Shown here one piece after another: positions 17,266-25,006 of a stretch of 64,000 nucleotides of DNA (positions are counted from its first letter, which is position 1; the number at the start of each line of letters is the position of its first letter). The DNA is taken from the NCBI GenBank assembly GCA_946482515.1, contig CAMLRS010000009.1, positions 119,140-183,139 of the forward strand, read 5' to 3'. The translations under genes were made by a program, and so were the position numbers. The notes under the pieces were generated by a model, which did not search any database, was not told the DNA's origin, and saw only the letters and a list, made by a program, of their open reading frames with translations. The stretch comes from an uncultured Flavobacteriales bacterium (GTDB taxonomy: Bacteria > Bacteroidota > Bacteroidia > Flavobacteriales > Crocinitomicaceae).

Positions 17266-18342
17266 ATGACAAGAGAAGCCGTTCTGGAAGTACTTGGTTC
17301 CATCCTGGAGCCGGACCTGAAAAAAGACATCGTTTCATTGAATTTTGTAGAAGAGCTGAAGATCGAAGGCGATGCCATCGAGCTGACGGTTTATTCTTCC
17401 AACCCGGCGCTTCATGCCCGCAAGCGTATGCAGGAAGCCGTTGAATTCAACCTGAAGCGTGTGTTCGGCAAGGAAACGGAAATCCGTTGTACGGTCAAAG
17501 GCATGCCTGCTGAAAACCGTGCCGAGCGTCGGAAAATCCTGCCGGAAGTCAAGCATATCATCGCTGTTGCTTCGGGTAAAGGCGGTGTAGGTAAATCGAC
17601 CGTTACGGCCAACCTGGCTGGCGGACTCGCAAAAGCGGGCTACCGTGTAGGAATTGTTGACGCAGATATCTACGGTCCGAGTATGCCAACCATGTTCGAT
17701 GTCGTGGGTGAGCGCCCAACGATGATCGACGTCGAAGGCAAACCGATGATCAACCCGGTGATGAGCTACGGCATCAAGATCCTTTCCATTGGCTTTTTCG
17801 CCAACCAGGACGAAGCGATCGTGTGGCGCGGACCAATGGCTGCCAAAGCGATGACGCAGCTCTTTACGGATGCTTACTGGGGCGAGCTGGATTACCTGCT
17901 GATCGATCTGCCTCCGGGAACCGGTGATATTCACCTGTCGCTGGTACAGACCGTTCCGCTCGACGGCGTTGTGATCGTGAGCACACCACAGGAAGTGGCC
18001 CTGGCCGATGCCCGTAAAGGTGTTAATATGTTTAAGCTGGACACGATCAACGTTCCGATCGTTGGTCTGGTGGAAAACATGGCGTGGTTCACTCCGGCCG
18101 AATTGCCGGAAAACCGTTATTACATTTTTGGCCGCGACGGCGTGAAGAACCTCGCTTCCGGTATGAACGAAACATTCCTTGGTCATATTCCACTCGTTCA
18201 GAGCGTGCGCGAGTCGGGTGACGCGGGCCGACCTGCTGTTTTCCAGGAAAATACCCCGACAGCAACCGCATTTGAGGAATTAGTTGGTATCTTTGTAAAA
18301 GAAGTCGAAGCGATCAAAGCGCGTAAGGCTGTTAAAGCATAA
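17266..18342 (+). CDS. mrp: Mrp/ApbC-family P-loop ATPase, iron-sulfur cluster carrier
   Basis: 358 residues. The ATG at 17266 is preferred over the in-frame GTG at 17260. Residues 1-80 form the MIP18/DUF59 domain. The ATPase follows, with deviant Walker A SGKGGVGKST at 103-112, DADIYGPSMP, and LIDLPPGTGD. Mrp proteins bind and transfer Fe-S clusters. The C-terminal CxxC motif that many ApbC proteins use for cluster binding is replaced by FTPAELPENRYYIFG, so cluster handling, if present, must differ. Three bases separate it from the NifU-like gene, giving a coherent Fe-S maturation operon. Confidence 0.93.
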   Translation: MTREAVLEVLGSILEPDLKKDIVSLNFVEELKIEGDAIELTVYSSNPALHARKRMQEAVEFNLKRVFGKETEIRCTVKGMPAENRAERRKILPEVKHIIAVASGKGGVGKSTVTANLAGGLAKAGYRVGIVDADIYGPSMPTMFDVVGERPTMIDVEGKPMINPVMSYGIKILSIGFFANQDEAIVWRGPMAAKAMTQLFTDAYWGELDYLLIDLPPGTGDIHLSLVQTVPLDGVVIVSTPQEVALADARKGVNMFKLDTINVPIVGLVENMAWFTPAELPENRYYIFGRDGVKNLASGMNETFLGHIPLVQSVRESGDAGRPAVFQENTPTATAFEELVGIFVKEVEAIKARKAVKA

Positions 18343-18345
18343 AAC

Positions 18346-18594
18346 ATGATGCTGGATAAAACCGAATTAAGTCAGAAAATCAATCTTTCGCTCGAGGCCT
18401 TGCGTCCGCACCTGCATGCAGATGGCGGAGATATGGAATTGGTGGAGATCACGGATGAAGGAGTTGCCAAAGTGCGCCTGCTGGGTGCTTGCAGCGATTG
18501 CTCCATGAGCGTGATGACGATCAAAGCCGGTCTTGAAGAAGCGGTGAAGAAAGTAGCTCCGGAAATCGTCCGGGTGGAAGCGATACACGCTTAA
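18346..18594 (+). CDS. NifU-like (Nfu C-terminal domain) iron-sulfur scaffold/carrier
   Basis: 82 residues, a stand-alone Nfu domain. It has the RPHLHADGGDMELVEI signature and the cluster-binding CSDC (C49, C52) in GACSDCSMS, where the usual form is GACxxCPSS. Two adjacent ATGs (18346, 18349) are possible starts. Nfu domains carry a 4Fe-4S cluster to apo-targets, and pairing with mrp 3 bases upstream supports that role. Followed by a weak terminator hairpin. Confidence 0.93.
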   Translation: MMLDKTELSQKINLSLEALRPHLHADGGDMELVEITDEGVAKVRLLGACSDCSMSVMTIKAGLEEAVKKVAPEIVRVEAIHA

Positions 18595-18632
18595 GCCTGC
18601 CAGTCGGCAATCTTACAGTCGATGTCAACTAA

Positions 18633-18664
18633 ACTCAATGCCCTCCATTTGAGTGTTTTGTTTT
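18633..18664 (+). terminator. Probable terminator after the Nfu gene
   Basis: A short stem ACTCAA / TTGAGT at 18633-18654 with a 10-base loop, followed by GTTTTGTTTTG. Confidence 0.5.
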
Positions 18665-18778
18665 GAACTACTATCACATCTATTAAAGGTTACCACATTC
18701 CTGGAAACTCTATTTGCTCCCTTATCAAATGAAATAAGTGCGTTAGCCGTCGCCGCGGATTGCTTTTTAATGAAGAAT

Positions 18779-19183
18779 TCAGGATTGATAAGCAGCCAGC
18801 AAAGCGATCTGTTCAGCTGTCAACAAGTGTTTCTCATTCTTCGCATAGTTGAACAGTACCACGATGTCTTCACCCTCCGCACACAGGTTGCCTTTCTGGT
18901 CGTAAAGTGAATGGTGGAGCTGAAAGCTGGAATTTTTGATCCAGTCGACCCGGATCTCCAAACGGATCGTTCCAGGATAATGCACCGGCCGTAAAAATGC
19001 ACAGGAAGTTTTCGCCAACGCCGGCCCGACGTTTTCGGTTACATACAGATCGTTGATTCCAAGCGACTCCCAAAAATTCACCCGGGAAGCCTGTAAGTAT
19101 TTGAAATAGGATACGTTATTGATGTGACCGAACAGGTCCATTTCGCTCCAGTCGAGGCGCAATTCAAGTACATTGGCTTTCAT
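18779..19183 (-). CDS. Acyl-CoA thioesterase, 4HBT hotdog family
   Basis: 134 residues, the full length of a YbgC/FadM-type hotdog thioesterase. The N-terminal motif DWSEMDLFGHINNVSYFKYLQ (starting at residue 11) contains the catalytic-type Asp16 and the GHINN turn, followed by SRVNFWESLG and FLRPVHYPGTIRLEIRVDWI. It hydrolyses acyl-CoA thioesters in the cytoplasm; the substrate cannot be told. Single gene; a TATTTTTG box lies 5 bp upstream of the ATG. Confidence 0.9.
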   Translation of the reverse strand: MKANVLELRLDWSEMDLFGHINNVSYFKYLQASRVNFWESLGINDLYVTENVGPALAKTSCAFLRPVHYPGTIRLEIRVDWIKNSSFQLHHSLYDQKGNLCAEGEDIVVLFNYAKNEKHLLTAEQIALLAAYQS

Positions 19184-19188
19184 GGAAA

Positions 19189-19196
19189 CAAAAATA
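19189..19196 (-). promoter_or_regulatory. -7 box for the thioesterase gene
   Basis: TATTTTTG on the minus strand, 5 bp from the start codon, implying a very short or absent leader. Confidence 0.4.
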
Positions 19197-19306
19197 CAGG
19201 TTTCGACTGCTGGTAATACAATTTATTAAAGAGTCCGACGTTAAATAAAACACAGTGAAAACAGATGTTTGAAAAAAAAATAAAGCAATTAGTTAGTAAA
19301 AGCAAC

Positions 19307-19314
19307 TATATTTG
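19307..19314 (+). promoter_or_regulatory. -7 box for the candidate ncRNA
   Basis: TATATTTG, an exact consensus match, with TTAGTTAG about 18 bp upstream as a possible -33 region and an A-tract before that. No reading frame starts downstream. Confidence 0.55.
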
Positions 19315-19320
19315 CCCCAT

Positions 19321-19550
19321 CAACGTCTGACCAATGTAAATGTGATTGTATTTCAGACAATTTTAAGGTAGGTTCACATAGGAATAACAGCTGTAGGGAC
19401 CGGATACAATCACCCCACCGGAAAACCCAATTTGCAATGATTGAAAAGCATTGACAACATTGACCGGTGACCTGAATTTAGGACATAAACCAGTCAGTTA
19501 GATTAGCGAATCCCCCGGTCGATTTTTTCGATCGGGGGTTTGTTCTTTTT
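19321..19550 (+). ncRNA. Candidate structured ncRNA, possibly 6S-like (6S-Flavo type)
   Basis: A strong promoter box and a strong terminator bracket about 230 bases with no credible ORF. The 5' and 3' parts can pair discontinuously: CTGAC/GTCAG, ATGT/ACAT, AAAT/ATTT and AGGTTCAC/GTGACCT, leaving a central region with CCGG and CAATG/CATTG hairpins. This long interrupted rod resembles the general plan and size of 6S RNA, which in Flavobacteria is represented by the 6S-Flavo family. The identity is inferred from architecture only; a covariance-model search would decide. Confidence 0.5.
19512..19550 (+). terminator. Strong terminator of the candidate ncRNA
   Basis: A 10-bp stem CCCCCGGTCG / CGATCGGGGG (one G-U pair) with a T-rich loop, followed by TTTGTTCTTTTT. 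Confidence 0.85.
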
Positions 19551-19730
19551 GGACTATAGGATTTTAGGGCTTCAGGACAGTAGGATTTTAAGACTTAGGA
19601 TCTGAAGAAGATCGATTCACGTTGAATCACAAAGTGATTCGCAATATTTAAAATTATCGAATTTGCAAATTCTCGAAATTTGAAAGATTCCCGCTGGACA
19701 GTCCTGATATCCGGATGTCTTAACGTCCAA
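19551..19730. other. Intergenic, no gene seen
   Basis: Low-complexity AT-rich sequence with degenerate GGATTTTA repeats and one small perfect hairpin (GAATCAC-AAA-GTGATTC, near 19625). No coding or RNA signal recognised. Confidence 0.5.
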
Positions 19731-20246
19731 TCAGCCTTTCAGCTTGCCAATGATCGCCGTGGTAGAAAATCCCGAAACGAGATCGATCGTGCGGATTTCG
19801 CCGCCGTTTGCGCGTACTTCTGCGCTGCCTACGATGTATTTTTTGGAAGCCGGATCGGTTTCAGCAGCATCGTAATCGCCGCCTTTTACCAGCACATCCG
19901 GCAGGATTTGAATGATGGTTTCCAGCGGTGTGTCTGTATCGAACAGCACCACCATATCTACAAACTCCAGACAGGCCATGATCAGGCCGCGGGCAGTTTC
20001 CGGGTTTACGGGTCGCTCCTCTCCTTTTCCAAGGCGTTTTACGGAAGCATCGGTGTTCAGTGCCACCACCAGCTTGGTGCCGAGCGAAGCTGCTTCCGCC
20101 AGGTAGGTTACATGACCTTTGTGAAGGATATCGAAACAACCATTGGTGAATACCACGCGCTCGCCGGCTTCTTTCCACACAGCCACTTGTCGGGCGGCCT
20201 CATCGGTCGTGCGGATCTTCATCAATACATTATCCAGCCTGCTCAT
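19731..20246 (-). CDS. rfaE2: D-glycero-beta-D-manno-heptose 1-phosphate adenylyltransferase
   Basis: 171 residues forming the stand-alone adenylyltransferase half of HldE. The nucleotidyltransferase motif TNGCFDILHKGH ends at residue 45 (HxGH 42-45). It is followed by the family segments VALNTDASVKRLGKG, RPVNPETARG and DVLVKGGDY. It makes ADP-heptose precursor for LPS core. The C-terminal VSGFSTTAII matches HldE C-termini. Its 5' end overlaps the upstream membrane-protein gene by 17 bases, so it is co-transcribed with it and panD. Confidence 0.93.
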   Translation of the reverse strand: MSRLDNVLMKIRTTDEAARQVAVWKEAGERVVFTNGCFDILHKGHVTYLAEAASLGTKLVVALNTDASVKRLGKGEERPVNPETARGLIMACLEFVDMVVLFDTDTPLETIIQILPDVLVKGGDYDAAETDPASKKYIVGSAEVRANGGEIRTIDLVSGFSTTAIIGKLKG

Positions 20247-21258
20247 CTTTCTTGGAATAATTTTTCGGCAACAATGCCAGTGAAAGCAATCCCAGCAGGA
20301 TCATCATAAAGGTCTGGGAAGACCAGATAATCATCCCGATCGCAAAACCAATGCCCTGCGCCGTTTCATCGCCCAGCTTGTCGCCAAGGAAAAACGCAAC
20401 GACCAGTCCCACTACCAGCGGAAAAGCGCCGATACCGCCATTGGTAAACGTGATCCCGAGTGAACCGGCTACAAAACCAAGCATAATACCGGTAAACGGG
20501 AACGAAGCGGTTTCATCGAGCGACCAGAATGCCACCCAGAAATAGGCAATGTAGCTAAACCAGATGAACAGCGTATGCGCAATATAGCTAAACGGGTTGC
20601 GGGAACGGAAAATGGCAAATACGCCTGCGAATACGTCTTTAATGAACTTGAAGGCTTTCGTGCGAAGGTTTTCCAGGAACACCAGTGCGAGTATGCTCGC
20701 AGCTATCAACAGCAAAAAGGTGTAAAAAACAACCGACTGCCAGATCGAAGGCTCACTTCCCGGCTCTCCGGCAAAGCGATGCTGGATCTGGTACTTGATC
20801 TCCCAGAAATCATCGTAGCCGATCCAGGCTGTAAACAGCACAACACCCAGGAGCATGACGAGATCGATCGCACGCTCGGCTATAATGGTTCCTACGGATT
20901 TGGAGAACGGAACGCCATCGGAACGGTACAGCATGGCTGCACGCGTGGCTTCACCTGCACGCGGAATCGTTAAGTTCATGATGTAGCCGATCATCAGCGC
21001 ATGATAGCGGTTCCAGAATTTGGTCTGATACCCCAGCGGCTCGAGGGTATATTTCCAGCGGTAAGCTCGCGAAAGCAACGCCAGGAAGCTCATCATGAGC
21101 GAAAGTACGATCCAGAAATAATTGGCTTCTTTTAATTCACGGTAGAAATGCTCCCGGGTTGCGGGCGACATACTGTCGAAGAAATACCAAACGAGGTAAA
21201 CACCCAGTAATAATGGAAGAACCGTCTTCAGCAGCGTTCCTATCCATTTCTTACCCAT
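20230..21258 (-). CDS. Lysylphosphatidylglycerol synthase-like / UPF0104 integral membrane protein
   Basis: 342 residues with about eight hydrophobic helices. Matches the flippase-like LPG_synthase_TM family: WYFFDSM near the N-terminus, SRAYRWKYTLEPLG, then GYIMNLTIPRAGEATRAAMLYR and ERAIDLVMLL, and a glycine-rich late segment (SLGITFTNGGIGAFPLVVG). No aminoacyltransferase domain follows, so it is probably a lipid or undecaprenyl-linked intermediate transporter rather than a synthase. It starts within the panD stop (TAATG) and overlaps rfaE2 by 17 bases: a three-gene operon. Confidence 0.85.
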   Translation of the reverse strand: MGKKWIGTLLKTVLPLLLGVYLVWYFFDSMSPATREHFYRELKEANYFWIVLSLMMSFLALLSRAYRWKYTLEPLGYQTKFWNRYHALMIGYIMNLTIPRAGEATRAAMLYRSDGVPFSKSVGTIIAERAIDLVMLLGVVLFTAWIGYDDFWEIKYQIQHRFAGEPGSEPSIWQSVVFYTFLLLIAASILALVFLENLRTKAFKFIKDVFAGVFAIFRSRNPFSYIAHTLFIWFSYIAYFWVAFWSLDETASFPFTGIMLGFVAGSLGITFTNGGIGAFPLVVGLVVAFFLGDKLGDETAQGIGFAIGMIIWSSQTFMMILLGLLSLALLPKNYSKKDEQAG

Positions 21259-21608
21259 TACACCAGCAGATTGGTCAGCTCATCGGGGAAAACCAGTGCC
21301 GGACGGAAGTTTTTGGCTTCTTCCATGGTCATATAACCGTAGCCTATGATGATAATGATATCACCCAACGCAACGCGCCTTGCGGCCGGACCGTTCAGGC
21401 AAATCGTACCGGTGTTGCGGTCGCCGCGGATCACGTAGGTCTCGAGACGTTCGCCATTGTTGATATTCACGATCTGCACTTTTTCACCTTCCACCAAGTT
21501 GGAGGCTTCCATCAATGCTTCATCGATCGTAATGCTGCCGACATAATTCAGTTCGGCCTGTGTGACACGAACGCGGTGAATTTTCGACTTGACTGCTTGT
21601 ATTAACAT
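21258..21608 (-). CDS. panD: Aspartate 1-decarboxylase (pyruvoyl enzyme)
   Basis: 116 residues. The self-cleavage site is Gly24-Ser25 in NYVGSITID; Ser25 becomes the pyruvoyl cofactor. Other family marks are [14 protein letters not shown] at the N-terminus, NGAA-type motif LNGPAARRV, and [10 protein letters not shown]. It decarboxylates aspartate to beta-alanine, the substrate of the PanC encoded 108 bp upstream on the same strand. A TAACTTTG box lies between panC and panD, so panD also has its own promoter. Confidence 0.97.
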   Translation of the reverse strand: MLIQAVKSKIHRVRVTQAELNYVGSITIDEALMEASNLVEGEKVQIVNINNGERLETYVIRGDRNTGTICLNGPAARRVALGDIIIIIGYGYMTMEEAKNFRPALVFPDELTNLLV

Positions 21609-21624
21609 GTTCTAAAAATCGGGG

Positions 21625-21632
21625 CAAAGTTA
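21625..21632 (-). promoter_or_regulatory. -7 box for panD
   Basis: TAACTTTG on the minus strand, 16 bp before the ATG. Confidence 0.55.
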
Positions 21633-21716
21633 CGATTAATTCATAATGATTTTCAGTCTCCGGTTATCAGTCTACAGTCTCCGGTCCTGATATTTTAAAA
21701 TACTGAAGTCCTGAAA

Positions 21717-22556
21717 TCAGCGCAGCTGCATATTATCGATCAGCCTTACTTCACCGCAAAATGCCGCAATGCAGGCCGTAGCGCCTTTCACCCAGCTTTC
21801 GTCGAGCTCCAGCAATGTAACGGGGTCAACGATGGAAAAGTATTCCAGCTTCATGTCCGATTCATTGAAATAAGCGACTGCTGATGCCTTTACTTCGGAC
21901 GGCGTATGATTGTGTGCTTCGGCAGCGGCTCGTGTCAGTGTGCGGTAAATGTGGAGCGCTTCTTCCTTTTGATCGGCGCTTAAACGCATGTTACGGCTGC
22001 TCATAGCCAGTCCGGAAGGCTCGCGAAGTGTCGGGCAGGGAATAATTTCCACAGCAAATCCGAGCTGGCGCACCATTTCTTTGATGACGGAAACCTGCTG
22101 AAAATCTTTTAGTCCGAAAAAGGCCTTATCCGGCTGAACGATCTCGAAAAAGCGACTCACGATCTGTACCACGCCGTCGAAATGTCCGGGACGGAACTGG
22201 CCTTCCATTACGGTGGCAAGAGTGCCCAGCGGAACCGTCGGGGCGATGGCGCCTTCAGGATACATTTCAGCTACGGAAGGAAAAAAAGCGACATCGCATC
22301 CGTGTGCTTCCAATAAAGCGGCGTCTTTTTCCGGCGTGCGCGGATACAGCTCGAGGTCTTTCGGATTGTTGAATTGAGTTGGATTCACGAACACGCTCGA
22401 TATGACGATGTCCGTTTGTTGTTTCGCCTGTTCGATGAGTGCCATGTGGCCTTCGTGAAGCGCTCCCATGGTAGGAACGAATCCGATCGTTTTTCCCGCA
22501 TTGCGAGCGGCTGCTGTAATTTCCCGGATCTGGGCTGCTGATTCCACTTTCCTCAC
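21717..22556 (-). CDS. panC: Pantothenate synthetase
   Basis: 279 residues from GTG 22556. The frame reaches a TTG at 22586, but that codon lies inside the -7 box TAGATTTG (22584-22591), so translation should start downstream, at GTG 22556 or GTG 22547; either gives the usual family length. Motifs: FVPTMGALHEGHMALI (HxGH ATP site), VSSVFVNPTQF, GLKDFQQ, and SSRNMRLS. It ligates pantoate and beta-alanine with ATP. Together with panD this covers the last steps to pantothenate, and hence coenzyme A. No panB in the window. Confidence 0.95.
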   Translation of the reverse strand: MRKVESAAQIREITAAARNAGKTIGFVPTMGALHEGHMALIEQAKQQTDIVISSVFVNPTQFNNPKDLELYPRTPEKDAALLEAHGCDVAFFPSVAEMYPEGAIAPTVPLGTLATVMEGQFRPGHFDGVVQIVSRFFEIVQPDKAFFGLKDFQQVSVIKEMVRQLGFAVEIIPCPTLREPSGLAMSSRNMRLSADQKEEALHIYRTLTRAAAEAHNHTPSEVKASAVAYFNESDMKLEYFSIVDPVTLLELDESWVKGATACIAAFCGEVRLIDNMQLR

Positions 22557-22583
22557 CGTGCTGGTTTTAAAAAAGGATGGCGG

Positions 22584-22591
22584 CAAATCTA
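22584..22591 (-). promoter_or_regulatory. -7 box for panC
   Basis: TAGATTTG on the minus strand, an exact consensus match 27 bp before GTG 22556. It decides against the longer TTG start. Confidence 0.5.
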
Positions 22592-22649
22592 GGTCAATAA
22601 ATTGAGAACGGACTGATAATCGTACTTTTTTTGAGGGAATGGGAAATTA

Positions 22650-22705
22650 GGGATCATGGGAATAGGTTGGTATTCTGATTCCAAACAACCTATTCCCATG
22701 ATCCC
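22650..22705. repeat. Perfect 20-bp inverted repeat in the panC / GT5 gap
   Basis: Arms at 22650-22669 and 22686-22705 are exact complements (GGGATCATGGGAATAGGTTG) around a 16-base loop. It lies between two divergent genes, so it is not an ordinary terminator. Confidence 0.85.
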
Positions 22706-22809
22706 ATTCCTTGTTCCCAATTCCTGAAAATCAATGCCCTTCAGATGGTTAACGGGCTCCCCGGCTCAGGTTATTTTTAGATTTTATGGGTGTTGTCCCT
22801 CTTTTTTCG

Positions 22810-22817
22810 TACTTTTG
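22810..22817 (+). promoter_or_regulatory. -7 box for the GT5-DUF4270-glmS operon
   Basis: TACTTTTG, an exact match, 32 bp before ATG 22850; TTG at 22793-22795 may be the -33 element, although the spacing is short. Confidence 0.5.
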
Positions 22818-22849
22818 TACCGTCTTATATCTAATTCTACGTGAATTCT

Positions 22850-23677
22850 ATGGAGAAAAAGAGAATTCTGTTCGTTTCCCAAGAAATTTATCCATTTCTT
22901 CCGAAATCTGAAATTTCGCACAATGCCCGAAAATTGCCCCAGGGAGTTCAGGAAAACGGGAAAGAAATCCGCGTATTCACGCCCAGGTTTGGCAGCATCA
23001 ATGAACGTCGTCACCAATTGCATGAAGTTATTCGCCTTTCGGGGATGAACATCATCATCGACGACCAGGATCACCCGTTGATCATTAAGGTTGCTTCGAT
23101 TCCTACGGCAAGGATTCAGGTGTATTTCATCGATAACGATGAGTATTTCAAACGCAAGGACAATGTGAGCAACGAAGATGGCAGCGACTATGCCGACAAC
23201 GACGAGCGCAGCATGTTCTTCTGCCGCGGTGTACTTGAAACGGTGAAAAAACTGGGCTGGAAGCCTGATGTGATCCATTGCCACGGCTGGATGACCTCGC
23301 TGATGCCTTTGTATATCAAAAAAGTATACAACAAGGATCCGCACTTCGCTGATACCAAAGTTGTTTACAGCATCTACGACGATCACGACGGCTTTACCAA
23401 GCCATGGGATGCGCGTTTTGCAGAGAAGCTCGCTTTCGACGGCTTCGGCGATGACGTGACTTCACTTGTACAAAATCCTTCAGCGGAAGCAATAACAAAT
23501 GCTGCCGTTACGTTCTCTGATGGTGTCGTTCAAAGCAGCGAGCAGGTTTCTCCGGAACTGCAGGCTGTGTTTGACAAGGCCGCTTGTTTGAAATTGAATT
23601 ACTTACCAGAAGAACACCTGACAAAAGGGCTTTCCGAATTTTTTGATAAAGTCATTGAAGAAGGTGTATTGATTTGA
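22850..23677 (+). CDS. Glycogen/starch synthase N-terminal (GT5) domain protein, short form
   Basis: 275 residues from ATG 22850 (GTG 22841 is in frame). It matches only the N-terminal half of glycogen synthase: KKRILFVSQEIYPFLP, a KxG-like LPQGVQENGKEIRVFTPRF where KTGGL would normally stand, and WKPDVIHCHGWMTSLMPLYIKK. The C-terminal GT1-type domain with ADP-glucose-binding residues is absent. Short proteins like this are common in Bacteroidetes and may not be true glycogen synthases. A DUF4270 lipoprotein gene and glmS follow at 4 and 5 bases, an arrangement pointing to envelope or hexosamine metabolism. Confidence 0.8.
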   Translation: MEKKRILFVSQEIYPFLPKSEISHNARKLPQGVQENGKEIRVFTPRFGSINERRHQLHEVIRLSGMNIIIDDQDHPLIIKVASIPTARIQVYFIDNDEYFKRKDNVSNEDGSDYADNDERSMFFCRGVLETVKKLGWKPDVIHCHGWMTSLMPLYIKKVYNKDPHFADTKVVYSIYDDHDGFTKPWDARFAEKLAFDGFGDDVTSLVQNPSAEAITNAAVTFSDGVVQSSEQVSPELQAVFDKAACLKLNYLPEEHLTKGLSEFFDKVIEEGVLI

Positions 23678-23681
23678 ATTT

Positions 23682-25001
23682 ATGAATCACCCAAACTCTT
23701 TTGAAAGCTGGCGGAAAGTATTTGTTCTTTCCGCTGCTTTTTTATTAGTACTTGCTGTCGGAGCCGGCTGTAAGAAAAATCAGAGCCCTATCGGCGGCGA
23801 TGCCCTCGACCCGGACGACCTGCTTTCTTCAGGTGGCGTAGATACGTTCCAGCTGTACACATTCTCCGAAACCGACGATTCGATTCGCACTGACGACCAG
23901 CTGTTTGCTTTGCTGGGAGCCTACCACGATCCGAAAATGGGAACCTTCGCGGCTTCGTTCTACACACAGATCCGTACGTCCGGAACGCTTTCCATTCCAC
24001 AAACGGCAACCATCGTTGTTGACTCCGTTGTGCTTGCCCTCGAATACGGCGGCTACTACGGTAAACTCGATGCGCAGACCTTCGAAGTATATCGCCTCGA
24101 CGACAGCCTTGGAATCGCAACAAGCTATTATGCCAACGATACCAAGCCGCATCTGGGTGGAAACCTGATGGACCCGAATTATTCGGCAACCATTACGCCT
24201 GACCCAACCGGCAAAGTGATTCTCGGAGAAGACACGACACAAGCTCAGCTGCGTTTGCACCTGGATCCTTCACTCGGTCTGAACCTGCTCCAGGATGCCC
24301 AAAACGGCAATGTAGCATTCACCGACAACACGATTTTTACCAACGAGTACTTCAAAGGATTGCACGTAAAAGTGACCAATGAAAACCCGGGTTACGGAAC
24401 AGGCGGCGTCTTCTACTTCCGCACCAACGATCCGGATACCAAGCTCACGGTATACTATCACCTTCAAGGCGAAACGGATCCATTGGAATATGACTTCCTG
24501 ATCAACGCCAATTGCGCTGATTTCAATCACGTAACCATCAACAATGCTGGTTACGACGTGCAAACAATCATTGACAACCCGGACAACAACGACCGCAAAC
24601 AATTCTACGCACAGGCCTTTAAAACCCGTGCCGGTATACGCCTTCCGGGACTGGATCAGCTGCCGAAGAATGCCATCATTCACGATGCGCTGCTGGTGCT
24701 GCCGATCTCTTACCAGGCCGGCACGAGCTACTATCCGAGCACAACGATCCTGGCAGGTTATAAGAACGATGAAGGAAATGTCATCGGGTTTGACGATATT
24801 GCTTACGATCCCAATTCGCGCAGCTACCGTGTGAGCATCCGCAACTACGTACAATCTGTGGTGCTGGGCGATGCCGATAACACAGGCTTGTATTTCTATC
24901 CGCTTTTCATGGGCGGAACGTCAGATCGCATTATCTTTAACGGACCGAACACTACGAACAAAGACAAACCGAAATTGATCGTTAAATACACCGAATATTA
25001 A
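23682..25001 (+). CDS. DUF4270 family lipoprotein
   Basis: 439 residues. Type II signal peptide with lipobox VGAGC (Cys30), so exported and lipid-anchored. The mature protein is beta-rich with the DUF4270 pattern: DTFQLYTFSETDDSIRTDD, LLGAYHDPKMGTFAASFYTQI, VVDSVVLALEYGGYYG, and a final KPKLIVKYTEY. Function of the family is unknown; it is typical of Bacteroidetes and often sits next to a short GT5 protein and sometimes glmS, as here. Confidence 0.88.
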   Translation: MNHPNSFESWRKVFVLSAAFLLVLAVGAGCKKNQSPIGGDALDPDDLLSSGGVDTFQLYTFSETDDSIRTDDQLFALLGAYHDPKMGTFAASFYTQIRTSGTLSIPQTATIVVDSVVLALEYGGYYGKLDAQTFEVYRLDDSLGIATSYYANDTKPHLGGNLMDPNYSATITPDPTGKVILGEDTTQAQLRLHLDPSLGLNLLQDAQNGNVAFTDNTIFTNEYFKGLHVKVTNENPGYGTGGVFYFRTNDPDTKLTVYYHLQGETDPLEYDFLINANCADFNHVTINNAGYDVQTIIDNPDNNDRKQFYAQAFKTRAGIRLPGLDQLPKNAIIHDALLVLPISYQAGTSYYPSTTILAGYKNDEGNVIGFDDIAYDPNSRSYRVSIRNYVQSVVLGDADNTGLYFYPLFMGGTSDRIIFNGPNTTNKDKPKLIVKYTEY

Positions 25002-25006
25002 ACGCC

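Noticed and set aside
18746..18776. GCCGTCGCCGCGGATTGC as another copy of the CCGCCGCGGCGG-ended element
   Set aside because: Only the GC-rich hexamer matches; no CACAAAAG end or core nearby.
22557..22586. TTG start for panC
   Set aside because: The codon lies inside the -7 promoter box, so it should not be in the mRNA.
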